From contig DAOUWX010000103.1 of assembly GCA_030666935.1 (NCBI GenBank), positions 1-6,569 on the forward strand: a stretch of DNA of 6,569 nt. The letters are read 5' to 3'. A model generated the notes under the pieces. That model ran no database searches and was not told the origin of the DNA. It worked only from the letters and a program-made list of their open reading frames with translations. This stretch comes from Atribacterota bacterium (GTDB lineage Bacteria; Atribacterota; Phoenicimicrobiia; Phoenicimicrobiales; Phoenicimicrobiaceae). A program made the translations under genes and the position numbers. Positions 1-5,214 of the stretch are shown in pieces; within the stretch, counting starts at the first letter, position 1, and every line of letters begins with the position of its first letter.

Positions 1-1
1 A

Positions 2-55
2 TCTAGTGATAAAATAATAATAAAAAGATTATTAGAAGAAATTAAAAAAGAGTAA
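2..55 (+). CDS. Possible C-terminal end of an upstream gene (partial)
   Basis: The frame ending in TAA at 53-55 is open back to the left edge. It reads as a short, Lys/Glu/Ile-rich tail ending LLEEIKKE, with alternating charged and hydrophobic residues like an amphipathic helix at a protein end. Only 17 residues are visible, so the protein cannot be identified. AT-rich noncoding DNA can also give such a stretch by chance. No intrinsic terminator is seen after the stop, so upstream transcription could read into the ATPase operon, although a good promoter lies at 134-162. Confidence 0.3.
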   Translation, partial: SSDKIIIKRLLEEIKKE

Positions 56-90
56 ATCCTGCACAATTTTTGTAATTTAGGGAATTTAAG

Positions 91-126
91 CTCATTACTC
101 ATCACTCATTACTGTATTACTGTATT
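91..126. repeat. Short tandem repeat tract (7- and 8-base units)
   Basis: Units beginning ACT recur in fixed steps. ACTCATC (97-103) and ACTCATT (104-110) are 7-base units, preceded by a related CTCATT. They are followed by two identical 8-base units ACTGTATT (111-118 and 119-126). Read on the other strand these are AGTNNNN-type units, the same pattern as the arrays between ntpI and ntpK. No coding role is apparent. The tract ends just before the predicted -35 box. Confidence 0.75.
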
Positions 127-133
127 TTTTGTA

Positions 134-162
134 TTGAGAATAATTATGGGATATGTTATAAT
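134..162 (+). promoter_or_regulatory. Sigma-70-type promoter for the ntp operon
   Basis: TTGAGA (134-139, 4 of 6 to TTGACA) is followed by a 17-base spacer and a perfect TATAAT (157-162). A TG dinucleotide at 154-155 adds an extended -10 element (TGtTATAAT). Transcription would start near 169, giving a leader of about 100 bases before ntpF. This is the best promoter seen in the window and probably drives the whole operon. No 5'-end data are available. Confidence 0.75.
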
Positions 163-172
163 TTTTTGTAAA

Positions 173-207
173 TATTAATATAAAAATAACCTATTTCTAT
201 ATTAATA
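173..207 (+). promoter_or_regulatory. AT-only inverted repeat in the predicted 5' leader
   Basis: TATTAATATA (173-182) and TATATTAATA (198-207) form a perfect 10-base-pair inverted repeat around a 15-base loop. It begins a few bases after the predicted transcription start. It could be a weak RNA hairpin at the 5' end of the mRNA or a binding site for a dimeric regulator. With no G-C pairs in such AT-rich DNA, chance is a real alternative. It has no U-tract, so it is not an intrinsic terminator. Confidence 0.4.
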
Positions 208-253
208 CATCTCATTTCATAGAATTTTTTGTAAACTATCTTATTAATTATTG

Positions 254-261
254 AGAGGTGA
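254..261 (+). promoter_or_regulatory. Shine-Dalgarno that decides the ntpF start
   Basis: AGAGGTGA is a strong match to the anti-Shine-Dalgarno of 16S rRNA and lies 5 bases before the TTG at 267. The GTG at 258 sits inside this site, so it is probably part of the ribosome binding site and not the start codon. Confidence 0.7.
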
Positions 262-266
262 GTTTT

Positions 267-584
267 TTGATAGATAAGATTATTTTAGAAGTTAAAAAAA
301 CCGAATATGCTGCAGATAAGATTATCAATGATGCCAATGATAAAGCTGAAATAATTATTGATAATGCACACCAAGAATCCGAAAAACTTATTGAAAAACT
401 AAAAGAAGAAGCTAAAACAGAAGGAAAGTTGATAATTGAAAAAGAAGAAAAATATGCCAGGTTAGAAGCAAATAATATTATAAAGGAAAGTAGAAGAACA
501 AAAGAAGAGTTAAGTAAAAAAACATTAATTAAAATTAATGAAGCGGTAAAAATAGTAATTCAAAAAGTAGTGGAAGGTAAATAA
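267..584 (+). CDS. ntpF: V/A-type ATPase peripheral stalk subunit (NtpF; G-like, also named subunit H)
   Basis: Predicted small peripheral-stalk subunit, 105 residues from a TTG start; an in-frame GTG at 258 would add three residues. It is almost entirely charged helix, rich in Lys, Glu, Ala and Ile, with no membrane segment, signal peptide or catalytic motif. The Ala-x-x-Ile-Ile phasing (about residues 15-45) suits the coiled coil that the G subunit forms with subunit E. That stalk holds the catalytic head still against the membrane stator. The first part resembles the N-terminus of the E subunit encoded at 3511. Low-complexity helices are weak evidence alone. The assignment rests mainly on its place directly before ntpI, as in the E. 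hirae ntp operon. Its stop overlaps the ntpI start (TAATG), which implies coupled translation. Family members are usually about 100-110 residues. Confidence 0.88.
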   Translation: MIDKIILEVKKTEYAADKIINDANDKAEIIIDNAHQESEKLIEKLKEEAKTEGKLIIEKEEKYARLEANNIIKESRRTKEELSKKTLIKINEAVKIVIQKVVEGK

Positions 585-2578
585 TGGCTGTTTGCAAAAT
601 AAAGAAAGTAAATATTTTTACGCATCTTGAATTAAAGGACGAAATTATTGAAGAACTCCAAAAAGCAGGATGTGTCCAAATAATAGATGTTACACCTAAA
701 TTAAAAAAATCGAACTTATCAGATTTTAATGAAATAAATAATACAGAAAGTATATCCGCATTACCAGAAGTAAAATATTGTATAGATTTCCTATCAAATT
801 TTATAGATAAACTTAAAAAATCTGACAAACCGCTAACTACCACTAAAAACGTTTATGATTATAAAAAATTACCTTTATTATTTTCTCAATTTAGTTATAA
901 AAAGATTTATAATAAGTGCAAAGAATTAAACGAAAACTTAAAAGAAATAAAAAATAGAGAAAATCATATTGTAAAAATTCAAGAACAATTAAAAGAATGG
1001 AAAGAATTAGATATAAAACTAGGTGATTTGGAAGGAACAAAAAATACTAAAATCATCGTAGGAACTCTCCCTTCAAATGATTTTGTTTCATCTTTAGAAG
1101 AAATAAAAAAGATAGGAAAAGAGATTGAAATAAATAAATTTGCTGAAGATAAAAAACAATGCAAAATAATGATTATTTCAATATCTGAATATTATACTTC
1201 TATTAAAAGAGTGTTGGATAAGTATAATTTTGATTCTTTTCAGGTTCCTTTAGAATTTACTAAAACTACAAAAAATATTTTGGAAGATATTTCTGAAGAA
1301 TTAAAAAGCATTAAAGAGAAAAGAGAAATAATTTCCAGTGCAAGCAGAAAACTGTATAAAGAGAATTTATCGTTATATCTTGCTTTTGATTACTTATCTA
1401 TTTTAAAAAGTAGAAAAGATATAGAAATATATTTAAAAATGACTAAAAAAGTTATAATTATTGAAGGATGGATTTTAGAAAAAGACGTAGATAGAATGAA
1501 AAAGAGCTTATCTGACAAAACAAACGAGCTGGAGATGATATTTAGTGCTCCCGGTGAAAATGATGATATACCGGTTGCTTTAGATAATAATAAATTTGTA
1601 GAACCTTTTGAATCAATTACAGAACTGTATGGAATCCCAAAATATAAGGAATTTGATCCTACTCCTTTATTTGCTCCCTTTTATTTTATTTTCTTCGGAA
1701 TGTGTTTATCTGATGCCGGTTATGGCTTAGTTATAACTGTTTTATCTTACTGGGCTTTGGTGAAGTTCGAATTTGAAGGGATGGTAAAGAAATTTTTAGG
1801 ATTATTTTTCTTAGGTGGGTTATCTACTTTTATAATGGGAGCAATTATGGGTAGTTGGATGGGGGATACCCTTAATTATCTTCCAAATAATTTTTTATTT
1901 ATAAAAACATTTTTAGTTGATACGATAGCCTTACTTGACCCGATAAAAAATCCCATGCCTCTTTTGTTGATATCTCTATCTTTAGGAGTAATTCAAATTT
2001 ACACCGGATTTATCATTAAATTTGTTGCAAATATTAAAGAAAATAAAATTAAAACAGGATTGATGGACCAGGGTTCATGGCTGTTATTAATTTCCGGATT
2101 ACTTTTGTACGTTTTGGCAAACACTATTGGTGCTCTGGCAGGATTTAAAATCATTACAAAATATATAATTTGGGCGGGATTGTTATCTGTAGTTATTACA
2201 CAGGGAAGGTCTAATAAAAATATTTTTCTAAAAGCTGCTGGTGGAGTGCTAAGCTTATACGATATTATCGGTTATTTTAGTGATATACTTTCTTATTCAC
2301 GACTATTTGCTTTGGGATTATCAACTGCAGTATTAGCAGTGGTAGTTAATAATTTTGTAATGTTATTTAAAGACATTCCATTTATTGGAATTATTATAGC
2401 AGCCTTAGTTTTTATTATTGGACATTTTTTTAATATGCTGATAAGCGGCATGGGGGCATTTATCCATTCGACTCGTTTACAGTACGTAGAATATTTTACT
2501 AAGTTTTACGAAGGTGGGGGGACCCATTTTAGACCTTTTAAAGTTATCACTAAGTATATAAAGGTTCAAATAAATTAG
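584..2578 (+). CDS. ntpI: V/A-type ATPase membrane stator subunit I (a-subunit homologue)
   Basis: Full-length subunit I, 664 residues, normal for the bacterial family. Residues 1 to about 350 form the cytosolic arm, with long charged coiled-coil stretches (about 105-145 and 225-260), which anchors the peripheral stalks. The conserved linker ITELYGIPKYKEFDPTPLFAPF (about 345-366) leads into seven or eight membrane helices between about 360 and 625. Two arginines stand where the family has its essential ones: Arg573 in SYSRLFALGL and Arg631 in STRLQYVEYF, 58 residues apart. They face the K ring and release the ion from its glutamate, forming the two half-channels with surrounding residues. The C-terminus has the usual FYEGGG-x-x-FRPF ending. 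AAGG at 574-577 is a fitting ribosome site inside ntpF. The stop codon TAG is also the first three bases of a 7-base repeat array. No defects are seen. Confidence 0.97.
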   Translation: MAVCKIKKVNIFTHLELKDEIIEELQKAGCVQIIDVTPKLKKSNLSDFNEINNTESISALPEVKYCIDFLSNFIDKLKKSDKPLTTTKNVYDYKKLPLLFSQFSYKKIYNKCKELNENLKEIKNRENHIVKIQEQLKEWKELDIKLGDLEGTKNTKIIVGTLPSNDFVSSLEEIKKIGKEIEINKFAEDKKQCKIMIISISEYYTSIKRVLDKYNFDSFQVPLEFTKTTKNILEDISEELKSIKEKREIISSASRKLYKENLSLYLAFDYLSILKSRKDIEIYLKMTKKVIIIEGWILEKDVDRMKKSLSDKTNELEMIFSAPGENDDIPVALDNNKFVEPFESITELYGIPKYKEFDPTPLFAPFYFIFFGMCLSDAGYGLVITVLSYWALVKFEFEGMVKKFLGLFFLGGLSTFIMGAIMGSWMGDTLNYLPNNFLFIKTFLVDTIALLDPIKNPMPLLLISLSLGVIQIYTGFIIKFVANIKENKIKTGLMDQGSWLLLISGLLLYVLANTIGALAGFKIITKYIIWAGLLSVVITQGRSNKNIFLKAAGGVLSLYDIIGYFSDILSYSRLFALGLSTAVLAVVVNNFVMLFKDIPFIGIIIAALVFIIGHFFNMLISGMGAFIHSTRLQYVEYFTKFYEGGGTHFRPFKVITKYIKVQIN

Positions 2579-2610
2579 TATATAGTATTTAGTATATAGT
2601 ATATAGTGAA
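2576..2610. repeat. TAGTATA 7-base tandem array
   Basis: Units are TAGTATA, TAGTATT, TAGTATA, TAGTATA and a diverged TAGTGAA, end to end. The first TAG is the ntpI stop codon. Because the array begins inside the gene's last codon, slippage here would change spacing downstream without altering the protein. Confidence 0.85.
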
Positions 2611-2612
2611 GA

Positions 2613-2647
2613 TGGCTAGCCGGTTAGCCAGTTTACCGGTTACCCGG
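2613..2647. repeat. GC-richer 8-base tandem units with a near-palindrome
   Basis: Four 8-base units follow each other: GGCTAGCC (2614-2621), GGTTAGCC (2622-2629), AGTTTACC (2630-2637) and GGTTACCC (2638-2645). Bases 2613-2630 are also nearly self-complementary: only one mismatched pair of positions, which becomes G-U pairs in RNA. A hairpin in the mRNA just after ntpI is therefore possible. There is no T-run after it, so it is not a classical terminator. It is more GC-rich than the surrounding DNA. Confidence 0.7.
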
Positions 2648-2654
2648 AATAAAT

Positions 2655-2689
2655 TAGTATCTAGTACCTCGTGAATCGTATCTCGTGAG
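2655..2689. repeat. Second 7-base tandem array (TAGTATC / TCGTGAA type)
   Basis: Five units in exact 7-base register: TAGTATC, TAGTACC, TCGTGAA, TCGTATC and TCGTGAG. The first three or four bases (T, A or C, G, T) are kept while the last three vary. It follows the same rule as the array at 2576-2610 and lies in the same orientation. Confidence 0.8.
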
Positions 2690-2754
2690 AAAGACAGAAT
2701 TTAAGAACCAGAAGCCAGAATATTATTAAGAAGATAGCATAGAATTTTGATTTT

Positions 2755-2832
2755 GTCATTGCGAGGAACGAAGCGACGAAGCAATCTCAAGTCGAGATTG
2801 CCACGCTCTGATAAATCAGAGCTTGCAATGAC
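2755..2832. repeat. 78-base palindromic repeat element (REP/MITE-like)
   Basis: The ends are inverted copies: GTCATTGCGAG (2755-2765) and CTTGCAATGAC (2822-2832), with one mismatch that is a G-U pair in RNA. Inside are two further perfect 8-base-pair hairpins, GCAATCTC/GAGATTGC (2781-2788 with 2794-2801, 5-base loop) and GCTCTGAT/ATCAGAGC (2805-2812 with 2815-2822). CGAAGC is repeated directly at 2769-2774 and 2777-2782. From memory, very similar GTCATTGCGAGG-AACGAAGCGACGAAGC sequences are scattered in intergenic DNA of many unrelated bacteria, which points to a dispersed, probably mobilised element. It is too short to code for a transposase, and no target-site duplication is visible at its borders. 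It is clearly more GC-rich than its surroundings. Its function, if any, is unknown. Confidence 0.85.
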
Positions 2833-2851
2833 TATATACTAATGACTAGTT
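2831..2851. repeat. ACT-type 7-base array at the border of the palindromic element
   Basis: Three 7-base units, ACTATAT, ACTAATG and ACTAGTT, start within the last two bases of the palindromic element. On the other strand they read as AGT-type units, so this array is inverted relative to those at 2576-2689. ACTATATACTAAT (2831-2843) is exactly complementary to bases 2574-2586. Confidence 0.65.
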
Positions 2852-2874
2852 AAGAGTTTTGAATTATGGTTTTT

Positions 2875-2938
2875 AGCTTTTAGTTTTAACTTTTTAGTTT
2901 CATACCGAAAACTATAAACTGTAAACTGAAAACTTGCA
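2875..2938. repeat. Two degenerate T-rich and A-rich 7-base arrays
   Basis: Bases 2875-2902 read as AGCTTTT, AGTTTTA, ACTTTTT, AGTTTCA. Bases 2911-2938 read as ACTATAA, ACTGTAA, ACTGAAA, ACTTGCA. Both keep a 7-base step with a three-base anchor. The second has the inverted orientation. The sequence is degenerate, and the first half could partly reflect simple A/T richness. Confidence 0.55.
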
Positions 2939-2953
2939 TCTTGAATTTATACT
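2926..2953 (+). promoter_or_regulatory. Weak candidate promoter before ntpK
   Basis: CTGAAA (2926-2931, 4 of 6 to TTGACA) and TATACT (2948-2953, 5 of 6 to TATAAT) are separated by 16 bases. The predicted start would be near 2960, about 60 bases before ntpK. An internal promoter would make sense for the ring subunit, which is needed in many copies. However, both boxes lie in repeat arrays in AT-rich DNA, where such matches arise easily. Confidence 0.25.
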
Positions 2954-2982
2954 AACGACTAACGACTATTCACTAACGACTG
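2951..2982. repeat. ACTAACG 7-base tandem array
   Basis: ACTAACG, ACTAACG, ACTATTC and ACTAACG follow in perfect 7-base register and end in ACTG. The other strand reads AGTCGTT-type units. This is the clearest of the downstream arrays and ends about 25 bases before the ntpK ribosome binding site. Confidence 0.85.
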
Positions 2983-3018
2983 TTTTGTAATAATATCAAT
3001 TAGAAATAGGAGGGAAAT

Positions 3019-3495
3019 ATGATTACACAAGGAATAGTAATTGCATTTTTAGGTTCAGCAACTGCCATTGGATTAGCTTGTTCAGGATCTGGTATAGGAG
3101 TAGGAATAGCCGGGGCTGCCGGAATAGGAGTATTAACCGAAGAACCAGAAAAATTTGGTCTAGTATTATTTTTACAAGCCTTTCCAGGAACTCAAGGTAT
3201 TTATGGTTTACTGGTTGGATTTTGGGTGTTAATGAAAACGGGGATTCTCGGAGGATCACCCATTCCTATCACCCTGGATCAGGGAATGCAGATATTTTTT
3301 TCCTGTATACCGGTGGGTATTGTAGGCTTTTTTTCCGGATGGTATCAGGGGAAAACCGCTGCTGCAGCCATAGGTTTAGCGGCAAGAAATCCGGAAGGAC
3401 TTGGTAAAGCGATAGTAATGGTTACTATGGTAGAAACTTACGCAGTATTTTCTTTGTTGGCTTCTCTGTTACTTTTCAACGGAATAAGTTTATAA
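3019..3495 (+). CDS. ntpK: V/A-type ATPase proteolipid subunit K (rotor ring), Na+-binding type
   Basis: Membrane ring subunit of 158 residues with four hydrophobic helices (about 3-33, 46-74, 87-108 and 129-154). It arose by duplication of a two-helix hairpin: Gly-rich first helices, then LQAFPGTQGIYG in the first half and VTMVETYAVF in the second. Only the second half has the ion-carrying glutamate, Glu139; Gly57 stands at the matching first-half position. This one-carboxylate-per-four-helices layout is typical of V-type rings. The Na+ ligands known in E. hirae NtpK (Thr64, Gln65, Gln110, Glu139, plus the Leu61 backbone) correspond to Thr58, Gln59, Gln110 and Glu139 here, with Phe55 in place of the leucine, so Na+ coupling is inferred. 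The Shine-Dalgarno AGGAGG (3008-3013) is the strongest in the window, fitting a protein made in excess. A long repeat-rich gap precedes it, and ntpE follows after 15 bases. Confidence 0.96.
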   Translation: MITQGIVIAFLGSATAIGLACSGSGIGVGIAGAAGIGVLTEEPEKFGLVLFLQAFPGTQGIYGLLVGFWVLMKTGILGGSPIPITLDQGMQIFFSCIPVGIVGFFSGWYQGKTAAAAIGLAARNPEGLGKAIVMVTMVETYAVFSLLASLLLFNGISL

Positions 3496-3510
3496 AAGGA
3501 TGAATATTAT

Positions 3511-4107
3511 ATGACTATTAAAGATATAAATGAAAAAATTATATCTGATGCTGGAATTCAGGCAGATAAAATTATTGCTCAAGCGGAAGATGATGCCAAT
3601 AATATTATAAAAAAAGGCAAAAAGGAAGCGGATAACTTAAAAAATGTATTATTATATAAATACGACCAGGAAGCATCCTTAAGAAAAAGTAAAATATTAA
3701 CTGAGGCCAACTTAGAAGCAAAAAAAATTATTTTATCGGAAAAACAGAAAATTATTGAGAATATTTTTAATAAGGCTTCAGAAAGTATTTTAAAATTGGA
3801 TGGTAAAGATTATTGCAATATTATAAGAAAAATGATATTAGATAATATTGAAACCGGTGATGAAACTATATTTATTGATCATTCAGACAGGATAAAAATA
3901 TCCGAAAGTTTTATGGAAGATATAAATAAAGAACTGAAATCTAAAGGAGAGAAGGGCGAGTTAAAATTATCCACTTCTTATCTTTCGATAAAAGGTGGGG
4001 TAGTGATCGGTTCCGGTAAAATAAGAAAAAATATTTCATTAGAATTTTTATTGAAAAAAATAAGGGAAGAATTGGAAATACAAATAAGCAAAGATTTATT
4101 TAATTAA
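3511..4107 (+). CDS. ntpE: V/A-type ATPase peripheral stalk subunit E
   Basis: Subunit E, 198 residues, normal for the family. Residues 1 to about 90 are a charged helix with the phasing QADKIIAQAEDDA, which pairs with the G-like ntpF product in the right-handed coiled coil of the peripheral stalk. The C-terminal part (about 95-198) is the globular domain that grips the top of the catalytic head. Its late KGGVVIGSGKI stretch, followed by a Leu/Arg/Glu-rich final helix (FLLKKIREELE), matches the usual family ending (GG-x(5)-G-K-I then LREEL). There are no membrane segments. AAGGATG just after the ntpK stop serves as ribosome binding site. The N-terminal pattern resembles ntpF, and the long coiled coil could also match unrelated stalk proteins. 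Operon position and the C-terminal motif settle the assignment. Confidence 0.93.
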   Translation: MTIKDINEKIISDAGIQADKIIAQAEDDANNIIKKGKKEADNLKNVLLYKYDQEASLRKSKILTEANLEAKKIILSEKQKIIENIFNKASESILKLDGKDYCNIIRKMILDNIETGDETIFIDHSDRIKISESFMEDINKELKSKGEKGELKLSTSYLSIKGGVVIGSGKIRKNISLEFLLKKIREELEIQISKDLFN

Positions 4108-4121
4108 TATTTTAATAATGG

Positions 4122-4134
4122 TACCTATTAGGTA
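4122..4134 (+). promoter_or_regulatory. Small hairpin between ntpE and ntpC
   Basis: TACCT (4122-4126) and AGGTA (4130-4134) pair around a 3-base loop in the 51-base gap before ntpC, ahead of its Shine-Dalgarno GAGAAAGG (4144-4151). It might affect mRNA processing or ntpC translation, but five base pairs is little support. The short T-run after it (GTTTAAT) is too weak for a terminator. Confidence 0.25.
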
Positions 4135-4158
4135 GTTTAATGAGAGAAAGGTTTATTT

Positions 4159-5214
4159 ATGTTTAAATATTTTACTGCAGATACCAATAATCAAGAAGAA
4201 TATGCCTTTGCTAATGGAATAATCAGGAAATTAGAAAAGGGATTATTAAATAAAGATATATTAGATAGAATGATAAAATCAAGTGATGCCGTATCTGCTT
4301 TAAAAATATTGATGGAAAGTGATTTAAATAATTATTCTTTTGATTTAAATACTCCTTCAAATTTTGAGGTTTCACTAAATCAGGAATTATTACACACTTA
4401 TGAAATAATAAAAAGCATCTCTAAGGTTTCTACTTTTAATTTTCTTTATTTCACCTTTGCCTGCAAGTATGATTTTCACAATATCAAGATACTTATAAAA
4501 GCGAAATACCTAGAAAAAGACATTTCTAATGAATTATTTTCACCAATTAGAACCATAGACATAGAAAAACTTAATTTAGCGGTTAAAGATGAAAAATATG
4601 AAGATATCCCCGCTTCTTTTGAGTTTCTGATAAAAAAAGCATTCTCAGAGTACAGCAAGTATAAGGACCCGGAGATAATAGATTTTATTTTGGATAAAGA
4701 AAGATACATCATGATATTTAATAAAATTAGAGAAGTAGAAATAATTGAAACAGAGGAACTTTTTTTAAAAAGATTTATTAAAATAAATATAGATCTTAAT
4801 AATATAATTAGCTGTATTAGGGCCAAGATAAGAGGAGAGAGGAAATCCTTTGCTAAAGAGTTTATAATTCCCGAAGGTGATTTTAAGATAGAAAATATAG
4901 TTGATATATATGATTCGCCTTTGTCTTCCTGGTTTGAAAAATTAACACATACTGATTATCAAGATATAGTAGAACTGGGAGTAAATTACTTTCAAAAGAA
5001 TAACTCCTTAATGGAATTAGAGAAGCTGAGGGATAATTTTATTCTAAATTTCTCGAAAATAGGAAAATATGTTACCTTTGGAGTTGAACCATTGGTAGGA
5101 TTCATTACCGCAAAAGAGAATGACATAAAAAATATTAGAATAATATTGTCCGGTAAGTTAAATAAATTATCTCCCGAACAAATCAAAGAGAGAGTGCGTG
5201 ATACTTATGTATAA
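4159..5214 (+). CDS. ntpC: V/A-type ATPase subunit C (d-type; rotor stalk to ring connector)
   Basis: Subunit C, 351 residues, close to other bacterial members. It is a soluble, all-helical funnel that sits on the K ring and receives the central shaft, passing rotation between head and membrane. Family signs include the N-terminal YAFANGIIRKLEKGLL (about 15-30) and the C-terminal FGVEPLVGFITAKE followed by GKLNKLSPEQIKERVR (about 307-347). A threefold internal pattern is visible: YDFHNIKILIKAKY near 105, IDLNNIISCIRAKI near 212 and NDIKNIRIILSGKL near 322. The spacing of about 108 residues agrees with the three-domain pseudo-symmetry known for Thermus subunit C. No membrane segments are present. 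The ATG has a good Shine-Dalgarno seven bases upstream. The last codons overlap the ntpG start. Confidence 0.96.
   Translation: MFKYFTADTNNQEEYAFANGIIRKLEKGLLNKDILDRMIKSSDAVSALKILMESDLNNYSFDLNTPSNFEVSLNQELLHTYEIIKSISKVSTFNFLYFTFACKYDFHNIKILIKAKYLEKDISNELFSPIRTIDIEKLNLAVKDEKYEDIPASFEFLIKKAFSEYSKYKDPEIIDFILDKERYIMIFNKIREVEIIETEELFLKRFIKINIDLNNIISCIRAKIRGERKSFAKEFIIPEGDFKIENIVDIYDSPLSSWFEKLTHTDYQDIVELGVNYFQKNNSLMELEKLRDNFILNFSKIGKYVTFGVEPLVGFITAKENDIKNIRIILSGKLNKLSPEQIKERVRDTYV

Larger units (their letters stand above)
2579..3018. other. 440-base repeat-filled gap inside the operon
   Basis: This stretch between ntpI and ntpK holds no credible gene. It is mostly short tandem arrays with 7- or 8-base steps (2576-2610, 2614-2645, 2655-2689, 2831-2851, 2875-2902, 2911-2938, 2951-2982) and one larger palindromic element (2755-2832). 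Bases 2690-2754 are AT-rich with loosely spaced AGAA motifs and nothing else recognisable. No intrinsic terminator (hairpin plus T-run) is seen. The end carries the strong ntpK Shine-Dalgarno AGGAGG (3008-3013). Other junctions in the operon are 51 bases or less, so this looks like expansion or insertion within an operon that is otherwise compact. Confidence 0.8.

Noticed and set aside
258..260. GTG start for ntpF
   Set aside because: This GTG is part of the Shine-Dalgarno AGAGGTGA and has no other good ribosome site before it. TTG at 267 has ideal spacing.
535..843. Open frame on the - strand over ntpF/ntpI
   Set aside because: It lies opposite two well-supported genes and has no recognisable family or ribosome site. 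Long opposite-strand frames are expected over AT-rich, Lys/Ile-rich genes. The same holds for - strand frames at 979-1164, 4476-4826, 4992-5186 and 5827-6090.
2613..2647. Intrinsic terminator after ntpI
   Set aside because: A hairpin is possible, but no run of T follows it. The same is true of the hairpins at 2781-2822, so transcription most likely continues into ntpK.
2755..2832. Cloverleaf-like fold resembling a tRNA or small RNA gene
   Set aside because: The outer stem plus two hairpins over 78 bases looks tRNA-sized, but there is no GTTCRA-type T-loop, no D-loop motif, no seven-base anticodon loop and no CCA end. Its symmetry fits a palindromic repeat element better.
2576..2982. CRISPR array
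   Set aside because: The repeating units are only 7-8 bases, directly adjacent, with no unique 30-40-base spacers and no cas genes in the window.
2986..2994. Extended -10 promoter (TGtAATAAT) before ntpK
   Set aside because: No acceptable -35 box lies 16-18 bases upstream. The AT-rich context makes such a match unremarkable.
3023..3407. Alternative frames on both strands over ntpK
   Set aside because: The + frame at 3078-3407 and the - frame at 3023-3259 are shadows of the glycine-rich proteolipid gene, whose protein is clearly recognisable.
5198..5200. GTG start for ntpG
   Set aside because: It would add three residues before the conserved MYKIALVGD start, which ATG at 5207 gives directly.
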